Shown piece after piece: positions 11,632-23,321 of a DNA stretch of 64,000 bases (position 1 is the first letter of the stretch; each line of letters begins with the position of its first letter). The stretch spans positions 124,001 through 188,000 of the forward strand of contig JAVTVY010045404.1 of the NCBI GenBank assembly GCA_036873755.1. Reading direction: 5' to 3'. The position numbers were made by a program, and so were the translations under genes. Under the pieces are notes generated by a model that worked only from the letters and a program-made list of their open reading frames with translations, was not told where the DNA came from and did not search any database. The stretch is from Hanleya hanleyi (lineage: Eukaryota; Mollusca; Polyplacophora; Lepidopleurida; Hanleyidae).

Positions 11632-12299
11632 TTCACACTATGGAATATAACACACCATTTCAAGGCGCAAGTCGTTACTCAGGTTGTTATGATGGAACAG
11701 TACATAAAGCATAATAGGGACACCTGGTGGATGATATTTCTCTGAACATGTCCAGTCATGTGTCATGGGATTTACTTCCGAGAAATTAAACCGACAGTAC
11801 TGGATATTTGTAGTTTGTGTGTGTGTGTGTGTGTGTGTGGAGGGGGGTGCAGTCGTTTGTGTGTGCGTGTGTGTGTGCGTGTGTGTGTGTGTGTGTGCAG
11901 TTCTTTGTGTAATGGGGATATTGCATGTCCAACTTACATAACGCATGTTTCAAATGCGTGATACTTTTCTGTGTAAGGCGATGTTATTGTGTTGATAAAT
12001 CCAGGCTTCGCCGGAATCAAGAGACTTATTCCATGACGTAATGCAAACTGACGGTATGAAAAAGTGTTCGCTGTGATATTTGATTAAATATGTTATGGAC
12101 TCAATTTCTTTAGAAAAGGTTTTCCTGAAACATGGCTCGGTATTTAACTCAGGGCACTTATAGTCGTCGAATCTCCGATCGCACACTTGAACTTGTGTTC
12201 AGAAGAAATGATCTGTTCAGCTGGCATTGAGCCTACAATCATGGTTACACAATTGAAAACTGCTGAACGATTCTCTCTTGTAATAAACCATCTTGTGTT
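11632..12299. other. Non-coding, with a (TG)n microsatellite
   Basis: There is no supported gene. An interrupted TG/GTGC microsatellite occupies about 11,815-11,900 and causes the histidine/threonine-rich minus-strand ORF. Flanking bases are diverged copies of sequence at 120-260. Confidence 0.6.
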
Positions 12300-12545
12300 T
12301 TTTATTATTTATAGTTCATATACATATGGAATTGGTGCTGTCATACCGAGAAAACTGTTGACCGCTTCTCTCTTGCAGGAAACTAGCCTATGTTTATGTA
12401 TACTATACTTTTTGAATTTGGTGCTAATGCTGTTATATGGAATAGGTCTTTGGATTATGGACCCGGGTAATCTTTGATGGACGGCGGCTGAATTATGAAT
12501 GATGGCCCACACGCTTGTAATTTCAATTAATGTTATATCATAGAC
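12300..12545 (+). repeat. Penelope-like 3' tail module (partial)
   Basis: Contains the dispersed module beginning GAAACTAGCCTATG, then a CTTTTTGAATTTGGTGCTAATGC-type segment and an ATGGACGCGGATATTC-like segment ending in GACGCTTGTAATT. The same module lies downstream of the Penelope-like coding copy at 27,874-28,383, which is why I call it a 3' tail. Confidence 0.6.
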
Positions 12546-15286
12546 GACGGGTGAATAATGAACGTTGGATTTGACGCTTGCTACAATAAGGGACATAGTT
12601 CGCTCAAGTTGAATTATTAATATCTCTTTTTCTGGGGAATTTCTACTTTCGCCTTCGTGTGCATGCCATCTGTTGATGTAATAATAGAGAAGAACTTGCC
12701 CTTATTATACGTCAGTGTTGTAGGAATAAATCTAATACACCCCATGAAGTAGGTGTAATGGTTTAGAATGTCTGAGGGATTAGTGTTCCTTCTCGTATCG
12801 TTTTCGTTAGCGATAAGTATCCGTCCTTAGTTGCAAATGTGGAGAAGAGTGTTGTAGCAGGATTCGATGAGAGGAGTTGGGCAGTGGTAATCACCGGATA
12901 TTCTTAGCCTCCACACAGGCATAATGTTTCAACTACAGAAATAAAACAATATGTTTTCTATATACACTGACAGGCAACATAAGGCATGAACTCAGACCCG
13001 AAGTTTGACTTCTCGGTGGGTAAAATCAGACGATGCTTTTAGAAATTGAAAAGGTCTGAGGTTTTAATCAGTTGACCAGAAGTGGGAAAATGGGCTTTCG
13101 TTACCATCTTTTCCTGCATACCTACAACCTTTTCTGGTGTGTAGAGGTGGCCCATGCGTACATTTTCCGACCAGTTGTCGACATGCAGGTGTGTGCGTTT
13201 GGTTTCAGGGCGTTCAAATGGCATTAGTTTGACAAAAAATCCTCGATTTCACGAAAACATTGATAACTTATCTATTTTCTTAACAAATTAAACAAATCTT
13301 ACTTTAAGATACCGGTATTGCACAGGTTTTCTTGTAGAAAAAAAGTGGTCATCCGAACAGTAAATCCGACTCATTGACAAAAAGTGTCTATAAATTAGGC
13401 CAAATATTTGTTTTTTACTTTTTCAATCCTTTTAAACAACTATAACAGTGGCATGACTTGTCAACGAAATAGCTTCATTAGCATATCAACATTTGTGCCA
13501 CTTACCAGGCTACCGATCGCTAATAAAAAGATTGGAGCATCTGGTTTACTTTCAGAAAAATACCGCAAAATGTTTCCCCAACCGCCAAAATTTGAGAAAA
13601 ACAAATATTTTACAAAAAATATTCTATTTTTTGTATTCCTTCAGTAGAATATGCGAAGTGTTTTCCATATTGCAACTGTTTGGTGTGGTATGATCGTAGA
13701 ATAATTTAATTGGGTTTCCATGCTACATATCTGAGTCATCGTAAAAAGATGATCAAAATTAGATTTTGTGATGAGGTTTGTTCATGAATAACTTCCCAGA
13801 ATGTCGCAACATACAACTGTGTCACATAATCTGTATATAATGCCCAGCATTAACAATAAACACGATTGAAATTTCTGATTGAAAGTGTCGGAAAAATTTG
13901 GTAAACTGTTACACCACCCCCTGAAATGAAAAAAAGTCCTAAATTTTACGAAAATATTCATAACGTTCCTATGTAATTATGTATCAAATTACAGGAATTC
14001 GATGTAGAATGATTACAGATAGAAAAACGATTTTCCGAGATTTCTGTCGCACTCATTGTAAGAAATGCGAACGATATATTTCCTCATTCTGAAGAAAAAC
14101 CAATCACAAAGAATTGGCATAGCACATGAACCACTTCATCTACATATAATCATTTCTCTGCATTGAGTGTCCTCTAGCCCCCGTATATTACGTTATGTTC
14201 ATAGGACATCTTCGGTCGTACATGTATCGCTAGAGGAAACTAACGTTGAATGTTCTCTTGCATTCTTTTCCATTTCAATTCTTCCTATCTCTGTGAAGGT
14301 TATAGATACTACTATTATTCCAATTTCTGTTATTGTTCCAATTCCTTTTTTTTCATTTTGGGGGCAGAAAGTGGGAGCTATTGTTATGCTTTTCAAAATC
14401 TTTAGCATTAAATCTTATTGTCTCAAAACGGTGTTTAACAAATGTTGAACGAAGGAATGTTCTTTGTTTATCCACTGTATTATACCACAAAACTTTGCAT
14501 ATGGCATAATATATACGTACAACAGTTCACTGTATTTTAGATGACAACGTTGTTCGGGTCTTCCTGGGAGGTGTCTTGTCAAATATTGTTTCAAACCTTG
14601 CTCTTGAAGAATTTAATAGTACTGTACTACTGTTTGTCTATCTCCGTCAATATGCCGTCTGTCCCTTATATGCGTTGTAATTTTTACCTGTATATGGCGA
14701 GATTCTGCTGGTGGATGTTTCGTCCCCGAGACCTGACCCCTCTACAGATCTTTTGGTCTTTGATATATGTTTGCCACTGTGGGAAGTTGATGCTGGGTCG
14801 ACATGGGGCTTACAGGCTAGTCTTTTGTGTTATAATAAAAGCCGTCATTTTCATCTGACCACGATACAGAAGTGTACGAGTTGTCACAGCGACACAGCTC
14901 ACCAATTACCAATATACGAGTTGTCAGAGCATTTCCATCATAGCTCTCTAGATTTGTATCTAATACCGCTTATGTCGGTGCTAGGGGCCGTGTGGTGATG
15001 TCATCCAAGTTGCCACATGAACAGGTACAATAAAAGCGTACCTGAGCTACAACACATATCATGGATGGTTAGATTCTTTGTATATGCTTTAGAATAGGTT
15101 AACCAGAAGACTATACTATGAAGTCAATTGGCTCTGTCAGTATGTCGGCACCTCTTCCCACTTCCCTTATATGCGTTGTAATCTGCTAAAAATATGTGAA
15201 ATTCTGAAAACCATTCTTAACCCGATTTTTACAAAAAATACAACCGGAGTAGTACATGTACAATGGCGAAATGGGTATGATACATT
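12546..15286. other. Non-coding, diverged repeats
   Basis: No gene is supported. Bases around 14,890-15,170 (TTATATGCGTTGTAAT at about 14,668 and 15,166) share pieces with about 19,650-19,890, suggesting another old dispersed repeat. The short AT-rich ORFs show no domain, signal or composition cue. Confidence 0.4.
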
Positions 15287-18107
15287 TTTTAGGTTTAACG
15301 TCGCGTTCAGCAATATTTCACCTAGTTTGCGACGATCAAACAGAATATCTAAGTATTCAAGTTAATACCTCAGTAAACTAATGCATTTAAAACATGTAAA
15401 TACATTAAAATTTATTCAACAAACCGATGTCTCTCAAATAATCTAAAATACAATCTTCTTTTACTCGACAATAAATATGCTCTTCCAGTGTAGCTGCTCG
15501 ATACAAGTTATCTTTTGCAATCTTAAAATCTATACAGTCGATAAGAATATGTTTCACCGTGAGATCTTCGTGGCATGGAATACACTTTGGGGCTGGCTCT
15601 TTTTTTCAGCAAATGTTCGTGAGTTAATCGTGTATGGCCGATTGAAATCGTCTAATCAAGGTTTGATCGAAACGTTTCTGGCTGTTCAGGAAGAGTACAG
15701 CATACAGGGGTTTTTTTTGAAGTCATGAAGTTTGTTATTGTCCGTAGCATCCCAAAAAGATTGAAACAACTTTCTCACATAAGCACAGATAGATGGTCTG
15801 AAATCACTGTATGGGATTCCAACAGGATCATCCCCCTCATCTAGGTCTGCCTTCTCCATTTTATGAGCTTCAGTATTACCTGTTAATGTCAACGTGACTA
15901 GGTACCCAACAAAACACACAATATCAATTTTGTTGAGCAAATGTACAGTCATATAACTGTACGATATTCAAGATGGTGGGATGGGCTGAATTTCCGCTTT
16001 TAATCGCTTGAAGGCATGACAGTGAATCTGAGAATATGACATGTTTTCCTTTTAATGGACCCAATACCTTCTAAAGCTGAAAACAGAGCTTTTACTTCTG
16101 CAGTGAATATGTAACTTTTACCTGGTAGACAATAGGTTTTAATTTTGCAGCTACAGATAGTAGCACATGCTACTCTTTCACCATCTTTAGAACCATCTGT
16201 ATAGATAGTCTGATGTGATCTGTATTTCTCTCTCACTAGACCAAATTCGCGTTTATACACGAACTGGCTCGTGTCTGCCTTTTTATATTTCGTCAGTGAA
16301 ATATCTACCTCTGGTTTGGCTAGCTGCCATGGTGGAGTTGGCAAGAGCTTGTTAGGTAAAGATTGATTAAGCGTAATACCAGCTGCTAAGATGAGTGATT
16401 TCATACGAATTCTAAGAGGTGGAATAATGGAGGATTTCTTTCAATAGAAATCTGCGTACTAAGGGTTGAAAGCACAGTTATATGCAGGACCTGAGTGTTA
16501 TATATATTGCAGTGATAGTTTGATTCTTCGAAGTTCTAAAGGAAATTCATCTGCTTCGACATATAAGCTTTCTTTAGAGGATGTTCTAAACGCACCTAGG
16601 CAAAGCCTCAGTCATTGATGGAGAATAGGATCTAGCTTTGCCAAGTTTGCCTTGCTTGCACCGTTGCAGGCAATACATCCATAATCAAGTTTAGAACGAA
16701 CAAATGATCGATATGGATGGAGAAGCGTTTGCTGATCTCCTCCCCACTTATAGCGGCAACTACCTTCAGCAAATCTATCTCTTTCGTGTACTTGGCTTTC
16801 AAGTTATTTATATGCGATTCGAATGTTAGGAATATTGTTTGACCACCGACTAAGAATTTGACCTCTTTTACTACTTTGATCTCAGTTCCATCTAATGTAA
16901 CTACTGGATCTTTGTGCTGGAAATATTTTCTGCAAAAAGTGTACAATTTGTCTTAGCTCTGCAGAATTTGAACCCATTTTCTAGACACCATTTCTGAATC
17001 CTATTAAGACGAAGTTGTAATATTCTCTCAATATTGTGTATACTTTTTCCACTGCACGACATGTTGAAATCGTCTACAAAGAGTGATCCATCAATTGATT
17101 TGTTCAAAACTGCAGCTAAGCTGTCGATCTTGTTACTAAATAGAGTTGTGGACAAAATACTGCCCTGTTGGATACCCTGATCCTGATCGAAATGATCAGA
17201 CATGTTTGAACCCAAACGAATCCAGAATTGTCTATCATTCAACAATTTGGTTTTAAAAACGGGTAAACGGCACTTTAATCCCCTATTTTGAAAATCTTTT
17301 AGAATCCCGAAATTCCACGTGGTATCATAGGCCTTATCTAAAAAAAAAAATGGAAACTACATGTTCAATCTTGGTGAAAGCATTCTTGACATACATGTAG
17401 CAATCTAACTGATTAATTCAATGCTACTCCTGTTTTTACGGAAACCAGGCAGAATATCTATCAGTTTCTTTCCAGTTTCTAGGTACCAAACAAGGCGATC
17501 ATTTATCGGGCGTTCCATTGTTTTACAAACACATCTAGTCAGTGAAATCGGACGATAATTATCAGTGTCTGTATGGTTACGGCCAGGCTTTGATACTGGT
17601 ATAACTATGACATTATGCCACGAGGGAGGAAAGTCTGCTCTTATCTAAAGTCTGTTGAATATGCGTAATAGAATTTCTAGAGAAGATTCGGGTAAATGTT
17701 ACAAAAGTTGGCAATGAATATTATCAGGGCCTGCAGCAGAATCGTTAGCGTTCGTGTGAGAAGCATGAAGTTCCTGAATTGAAAACATAGCGTTTTAGCC
17801 TTCAGGGTTACCGGAGGAGAATTTATTTTCACTTCTCTCTTTTAAAACTTTGAAATTTAGATACATAATTATCTGACGAAGAGTTTTTGGCAATTGTTTC
17901 GCCTAGCTTCTCTACTCTGTCAGTTAACACCTGATTTCCATCGTTGAGATGATGAACACTAGACTTGGAGCTTTTACCTTTTATTCTTTGGATCATATTC
18001 CAAACTTTTGTTATAGGAGTATGTGTATTGATCCTAGAAACATAATTTTGCCCAAGAATGAATAACGAATATACGCATTTACAAGAAGGCACGCGTTCGC
18101 ACCACAA
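15287..18107 (-). mobile_element. 5'-truncated LINE of the RNase H-bearing (I/Nimb/jockey-like) type
   Basis: On the minus strand, decayed pieces appear in the order pre-RT linker (17,829-18,107), RT with FVDDF (16,901-17,245), RT thumb-like region (16,632-16,946), RNase H with YTDGSKDG (16,000-16,404), RNase H end (15,686-15,952) and a zinc-knuckle-like region near 15,480-15,620. It ends in a tail whose complement reads GAAATATTGCTGAACGCGAC at about 15,294-15,313. An endonuclease domain is not seen, so the copy is 5'-truncated. A second 3' end of the same family lies at 47,596-48,335. Confidence 0.8.
15480..18107 (-). pseudogene. LINE reverse transcriptase / RNase H remnant
   Basis: The segments are spread over several frames with stops between them. 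The RT part (residues from 17,245 down) has QGIQQGSILSTTLF, which corresponds to the QG-PQGS region, followed by FVDDF, the catalytic box. The RNase H part begins YTDGSKDG and continues through an E-x-KAL segment. Lesions include frameshifts near 16,900 and in 17,250-17,830, and an A-run at 17,340-17,350. No full-length product is possible. Jockey-like and Nimb-like LINEs both fit; phylogeny would be needed to choose. Confidence 0.78.
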
Positions 18108-18139
18108 CAGCTTGCGCTATTAACGAGAAAAAACGCCAC

Positions 18140-18200
18140 ACAAGACCTTGTTCATTCGACTGAACGTGACGTTAAACCTTAATCTCCCCCTCTCTCTCTG
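18140..18200 (+). repeat. LINE/SINE 3' tail remnant
   Basis: GACGTTAAACCTTAATCTC followed by a CT-rich run closely resembles the 3' tail at 48,280-48,332. It lies just outside the 5' end of the decayed LINE and in the opposite orientation, so it belongs to a separate insertion. Confidence 0.5.
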
Positions 18201-18629
18201 TTCATTCGAAGGAGAAGAGGGTGCATTCGACGTTTAACGCGAAGGAACAGGATTCGTGCTCTTGAGAGTATATTTCCTTGCCGTTAAGGATTTGCATGCG
18301 AGTACCCGAGAGCACCACGGTCGATCCAGGTGATATGAGCAGGGCTAGCTGTATATTTCTGAATCTGAACCCGAACTGGGCAGAATATATAACCGATGTT
18401 TAACGCATTTTATCCACCAGGTGTATCAAGCTGGATAAACACTGTCGTATAGATAGGTATCTCAAATTGATCCTGTAGTCGTTATTGAGAGAAACACTAG
18501 GAGATGGTTAATAGTTTTAACGAATGCAAACAGTACTGTATATGGATGAACAAGTCGTATAGAAACGGTCGTGAAATTAGTAACATAGTTATTCCAAAAA
18601 CTAAATGCATAGCTTCAATTTCCGCCTTT

Positions 18630-18995
18630 TCCCCGTCTGTTGTTTTCGGCTCCTATCTTCGGAACTATACTCCTTGATTTTATAGCATATCATATTGGTG
18701 TCATTTTGAGCCTATTTGCGTCAACCCCCAAAATGGTGGCCATGCGAAATACCAGAAAAGTGACGTTTTCATCAAGATTTGTGCATTTCTGCACGGAAAA
18801 GTGAGCTAAACACATTTTATTTTGTATCAGTTTATTATTTACTAATTTACCAAGCAGTTTTTTCGACGAATATGCTTAAAAATCATTTGCGAAGATGACG
18901 TCACTGTGACGTCATAGTTGCGGCCATCTTGATTCTTTTGAAGTTTTTCTGGTAGAGCTTGAGCTGCGGTACACCACAATCGCCCAGACGATAAC
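18630..18995. mobile_element. Diverged TTAA-type MITE copy
   Basis: Shares the family core: a TCATTTTGAGCC segment, a GGTGGCCATG/GCGGCCATCTTG pair and a duplicated TGACGTCA (18,897-18,918). The family termini (CCCTACC with TTAA) are not clear at either end, so this copy is old or truncated. Confidence 0.6.
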
Positions 18996-20039
18996 GTTTC
19001 TAAATGAATAAGGGTAACGCTCTCATTTAGTTCAGTGCGTTTATATTGTGCTGATTTCATTTCAGGACCAGCAGTATGGAAAATGATCCGCCTTCGCTGC
19101 CTTCCCTTGGAGATCACGGTAAGCACATATGGATTGACATTGTCACCCGCTTGGTTTGTGCGATACCTGTATCCATTGTGTGAACAATATGCCCTCAGTC
19201 TGAGATTTCCACCTGGGTGTACGCCGAATCTGTTCGGTGTAGTAAAAATAATAAGTTCCTCCTTTCGAAATCGTACAAAAGAATTAAATCATATTTCGTA
19301 GCACAGTTGAACATCGTTTACCTAAAGCATTTCTTAGCTCCATCTGCCAAGGTGTGGCAGAGATTTAAAAACTGGAAACAAATGAAAACTGCTTAATCTT
19401 CTGAATGCTCTAGAGAGCAGCTATATGTCAGATACCAATGGCAAGTCGAAAACACATATAATAAAATTCTGTGAGTGAAAGCTTACACTCTGAAGCTTAC
19501 ACTCTGTATATGTCATTGTGTCTTCCATCCTACTAATCTGTTCTCCGTTTCAGCTATTCTTCTCTAACGGAGTGAGTAAGTAGGATTTAACGCCGTACTT
19601 ACTCACTCATCGCGTTAGCGAGACTAAAATAAATATCAATTTCAATCAGATGACTTGATACAGCTATTACATCATTGCTCTTGGATATATGTATCTAATA
19701 TTGCGCAAGCGGGTGCTATGGGTCGTGGTCATGTCATTTAAGATGTTCAAATTAACATCTATAACAAAAGCATGGCTGAGATTCAAATCATCACCGGGAT
19801 CAATTTGGTACTTGTAAGGATATTAGATAGACTTTCGGGTCCTTTGACTTCCAGTCAGTACGCCGGCATCTTTTTCACAACCGTTATATGTCACCTTTGA
19901 TCAAAACTGACATTCAGTAGTCAGTCACTCGTAATAACTTAAGGATACGTAACCAACTGAAACAGTTTTGTACTTTCCCTGATAATTTGTCTTCTGTAGC
20001 AACAAATATTCAACATAACAATAATAATGTATATATGTT
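18996..20039. other. Non-coding; short palindrome at 19,570-19,608
   Basis: GAGTGAGTAAGTA and its exact complement (19,570-19,582 and 19,596-19,608) surround GATTTAACGCC. This motif resembles the ends of mollusc LINE/SINE tails joined head to head. No gene is seen. Confidence 0.45.
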
Positions 20040-20360
20040 ACGGAGGCGCATGTCCTGAGGAATTCACTTTTTTGTAATTTACATAACTGTTGCTACTATC
20101 GTTCAGAAAATATTCAAAGTAATAAAAAAATAAAATGAAATTTCATGAAAATTGTTTAACAAATTTCATATTTGATAGTATAACTTGATCAACGACAACT
20201 AAAACTAGTTAATGTCGTCTCAGTTTTCTACATTAAAGTTGAATAATGCAAAAACTAAGCCGAACTTATCGGCTGAGATGCCGATGACTACATCACGATG
20301 TAAATAACAAGACATACCAAATTTCTCAGGCGTAGCTTGAATACTTTTCGAGAAATACGA
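20040..20360 (+). repeat. Dispersed repeat C, copy 1
   Basis: About 300 bp matching 26,395-26,695 in the same orientation, including CTAAAACTAGTTAATGTCGT and ATCGGCTGAGATGCCGATGA. There is no coding potential and the termini are not defined. Confidence 0.65.
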
Positions 20361-21189
20361 GTTCGAAAACTTGAATTTTGTCAAAAGATGAAATGCTAGA
20401 AATCGGTCAAAAACCGTCCAGCTATACGTTTGAAGAGATAATCCTAATATGTATCGTGAATTCTGTTACAAAATACATTTACATTCTGTAACATAGTAAC
20501 TAGTCACCAATCCACTTACTTCAGATAGATTTTCATTATTCATTATTGTGGTTTAACGCCGTTTTAAAGTTAGAAAATTTGCTAAAACTTGTTCGATTGG
20601 ACATCTGTGTGCTCATCGTGGCACGGTGGGAGTGTGACCAAAACCCAGATAGCTTTTCTGTTGATGAATATGTCAGACAATTAGGCTGGTCAGGTCAATA
20701 CACACTCGCGTGCCGTCATTAACACCTCACAATACACAGACGCACCAAAGGTTAAACTGTTACTAGCGAGATACCGGACCACCCAACGTAAGCTGTTTAA
20801 CTTATTTTCAACATATTTCAGGAACTGAATTTTCAAACCTAAAATTGAACTACTTATTATCGGAATTTTTTTGTTCATTTATTTTCCACCAAATACTAGA
20901 CTAAATACTGAACATCCAAATAGTGAAATAACGAACAAATTTGACCCTCAAGGGGGTTACGTATCCATAAAATTCTATCTAAGCTCTCTAATTTTATAAG
21001 TCGCTATATGATATTATCGTCTTGTAATAACCAATCGAAAAGATTTTTCATTGACAGATATGACCGAATTCAAACATACATAAATAAAAGTATGAACGAA
21101 CACAAGGTGGTTGAGTGCAACAGAGAAGCTGTCAACAATTTCCAATGACACCGACACGACATCGTGAAAACATAAAATTGTTACATCGA
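20361..21189. other. Non-coding
   Basis: I see no gene, RNA or repeat that I can name. A 62-residue minus-strand ORF (20,690-20,878) has no supporting feature. Confidence 0.35.
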
Positions 21190-21690
21190 CATGCTGTAAA
21201 TTCCCCGAGGTACATAATGGTGTATGGGTGTGTGATAGGGGGTGGAGGTCATGTTATCGAAAACAATACACAATATTCGCTAAATAAATGACGCAGTGCA
21301 GAATATATATGCACCTTCACTGGATTTGAAGGAAACTACAGATAACCCTACACCCATCATATTTATACTTATATCTCCATAAAAACAAAGCAGGCCTTCA
21401 GTCGTCGACTTTACGACAAAAGAGATGATTGGAATATTACTGTCCAGAAAAGGATAGTTTACGATGCCGTAGTTGTAGAGGAGCCTGTATATGGCATATA
21501 CACATCCCGGCTAGTGGCATTTGCGAGATCCTGCGTCAAATGCGACGATTTTAATCAACGTCACAAACATTATTGCAGAAACTTATAAAACAGAGCTATA
21601 CCGCTAAGCGCCTCCACTCAACGTTTCTGAAATTTGGCGATACATATGGCATGCTGATAGCAAAATTCGAGCGTTTCGTTTCGTAACTTG
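21190..21690 (+). pseudogene. Penelope-like RT fragment
   Basis: This is a rearranged copy of the sequence coding the C-terminal half of the RT at 27,874-28,383. Recognisable parts are the AAATGACGCAGTG(C/A)A and TATATATGC-CTTCACTGGATTTGAAGG segments, then the stretch coding SRLVAFARSC-like residues and the end near 21,690. Several indels and stops break it. It shares its upstream 200 bp with 27,290-27,480, so both descend from one already damaged source copy. Confidence 0.65.
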
Positions 21691-21934
21691 TGTCTAATCC
21701 CCTTAACCCGGGACTAGGGGCCGTATGAACCCATGTACTTCAAGATCCGTATGGTGCTTATATGAACAGTCACAATCACAGCGTGACTGAGATACATCAT
21801 TCTCTGGATGACGACTTTACAACGAATAACATATGGATTAATAATACTAATAAGCGATGCGGATTTGATATATTTGGAACATCATAATGTCTTTCCGGCA
21901 TCATTGAAAGCTGTTGACAGTTTCTCTCTCGGAG

Positions 21935-22224
21935 GAAACTAGCCTATGATTATGTATACTATGATTGTCTTTTTGAATTTGGTGCTAATGCTGTTTTTGG
22001 CTTATGGACGCGGATATTCTTTAATGGACAACGGCTGAATGACGGACTAGACGCTTGTAATTCAGTTGTGAGTCCCAAATTTGAGGATTGCCCTCAATAA
22101 ATCTGGCAACCGTGGCTACCACTTCTAGAATAGTACTGCCTGATCATCGACAGTTACATGTATGCTGGTATCATTCCAGTTTTATATTACAACGCATCTT
22201 CATGATGTTAAAATTAACGGATAC
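21935..22224 (+). repeat. 290-bp tandem duplication, unit 1
   Basis: Direct repeat of 22,225-22,514. The joint shares GA, suggesting slippage or microhomology-mediated duplication within the Penelope-like tail. Confidence 0.9.
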
Positions 22225-22514
22225 GAAACTAGCCTATGATTATGTATACTATGATTGTCTTTTTGAATTTGGTGCTAATGCTGTTTTTGGCTTATGGACG
22301 CGGATATTCTTTAATGGACAACGGCTGAATGACGGACTAGACGCTTGTAATTCAGTTGTGAGTCCCAAATTTGAGGATTGCCCTAAATAAATCTGGCAAC
22401 CGTGGCTACCACTTCTAGAATAGTACTGCCTGATCATCGACAGTTACATGTATGCTGGTATCATTCCAGTTTTATATTACAACGCATCTTCATGATGTTA
22501 AAATTAACGGATAC
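22225..22514 (+). repeat. 290-bp tandem duplication, unit 2
   Basis: Second unit, nearly identical to 21,935-22,224, so the event is young. Confidence 0.9.
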
Positions 22515-22545
22515 GATCTTAACGTACCTGATACACCTATACCCT

Positions 22546-23209
22546 GTGTCATGGTATTATTATTAGACACTGTGGATATTTCTCGAATAATAGAGCTATG
22601 CAAGCTTATTTACGTGGGTTAATCACGCCGATCTTTCTAGAAGATTATCTAGGCCAGATGATGTAATGCATATTCGAGAGGCTTCTTGATTTGGTAGAAT
22701 GTACTGGGTCAGATGATACGTCAATGGTGTATGCTGTGGAATGATCTCGAATGCCCCGTAGAGTATAAATAGCCCAACGTTCAGTGATCGAGGAGGGAAT
22801 TCAAACGGCTTTTCTGTGGGTGCATTATACTATCTTACCTGTGTCTGAAATTACGGACTGCTGGATTGTATACTCCGGTGAATTGACTTGTGGGCTGCTG
22901 CGTTATCTACGTGATTGAACTGTTGGAAACTGGACAACAACTAAGCGGTGTTGGACTATCAAAATACAGAACAGCGATTTGTGCGACACGGACTGTATAG
23001 AGATTTGCACGTCAAAACGGACTGTGAAAGATACACCGGTATAGCATTGTAAGACTGTATAGTATAGACTATATTTGACATTTATTAGCTGTATTGACCT
23101 TACTTAATTTGTATATGATTTTAGTATGTAAATAAATATTTGATTCTTAATCATTGACTTCACAAAAGTTTTCTGTTACGTTTTTTCTATTATCGTTTAT
23201 GACGTAACA
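22546..23209 (+). repeat. 5' LTR (partial definition) of a Gypsy-type element
   Basis: The right end is well placed: GACGTAACA ends at 23,209, five bases before a primer site. Inside lie TATAAAT at 22,764-22,770 and AATAAA at 23,131-23,136, the expected U3 and R signals. The left boundary could not be fixed because no second LTR exists in the window; 22,546 is only where the Penelope tail stops. Confidence 0.6.
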
Positions 23210-23214
23210 GAATT

Positions 23215-23232
23215 TGGGGGCCTGTCCGGGAT
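23215..23232 (+). other. Primer binding site, tRNA-Pro type
   Basis: TGGGGGCCTGTCCGGGAT matches the complement of the tRNA-Pro 3' end except for a two-base CT/TC swap, and sits five bases after the LTR end. tRNA-Pro priming is best known from gammaretroviruses but also fits LTR retrotransposons. Confidence 0.75.
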
Positions 23233-23321
23233 CATTGTTTACATTACCTCTTGCCAGTTTCATAGTTCTAAATTGATACATTTTCTGAATTTGTGAAGTC
23301 AGGGAGTAGTATATTATCAGC

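Larger units (their letters stand above)
21690..22545 (+). repeat. Penelope-like 3' tail with internal tandem duplication
   Basis: Starts with the TAACTTGTGTCTAATTCCCC-type segment that follows the RT stop in other copies. It continues through the GAAACTAGCCTATG module and ends near GATACACCTATACC, matching 31,930-32,535. The 290-bp stretch 21,935-22,224 is repeated at 22,225-22,514 with one noted change (22,085 versus 22,375). Confidence 0.7.

Noticed and set aside
11638..11961. His/Thr-rich or Cys/Val-rich ORFs over 11,638-11,961 on both strands
   Set aside because: They are translations of a TG/CA microsatellite.
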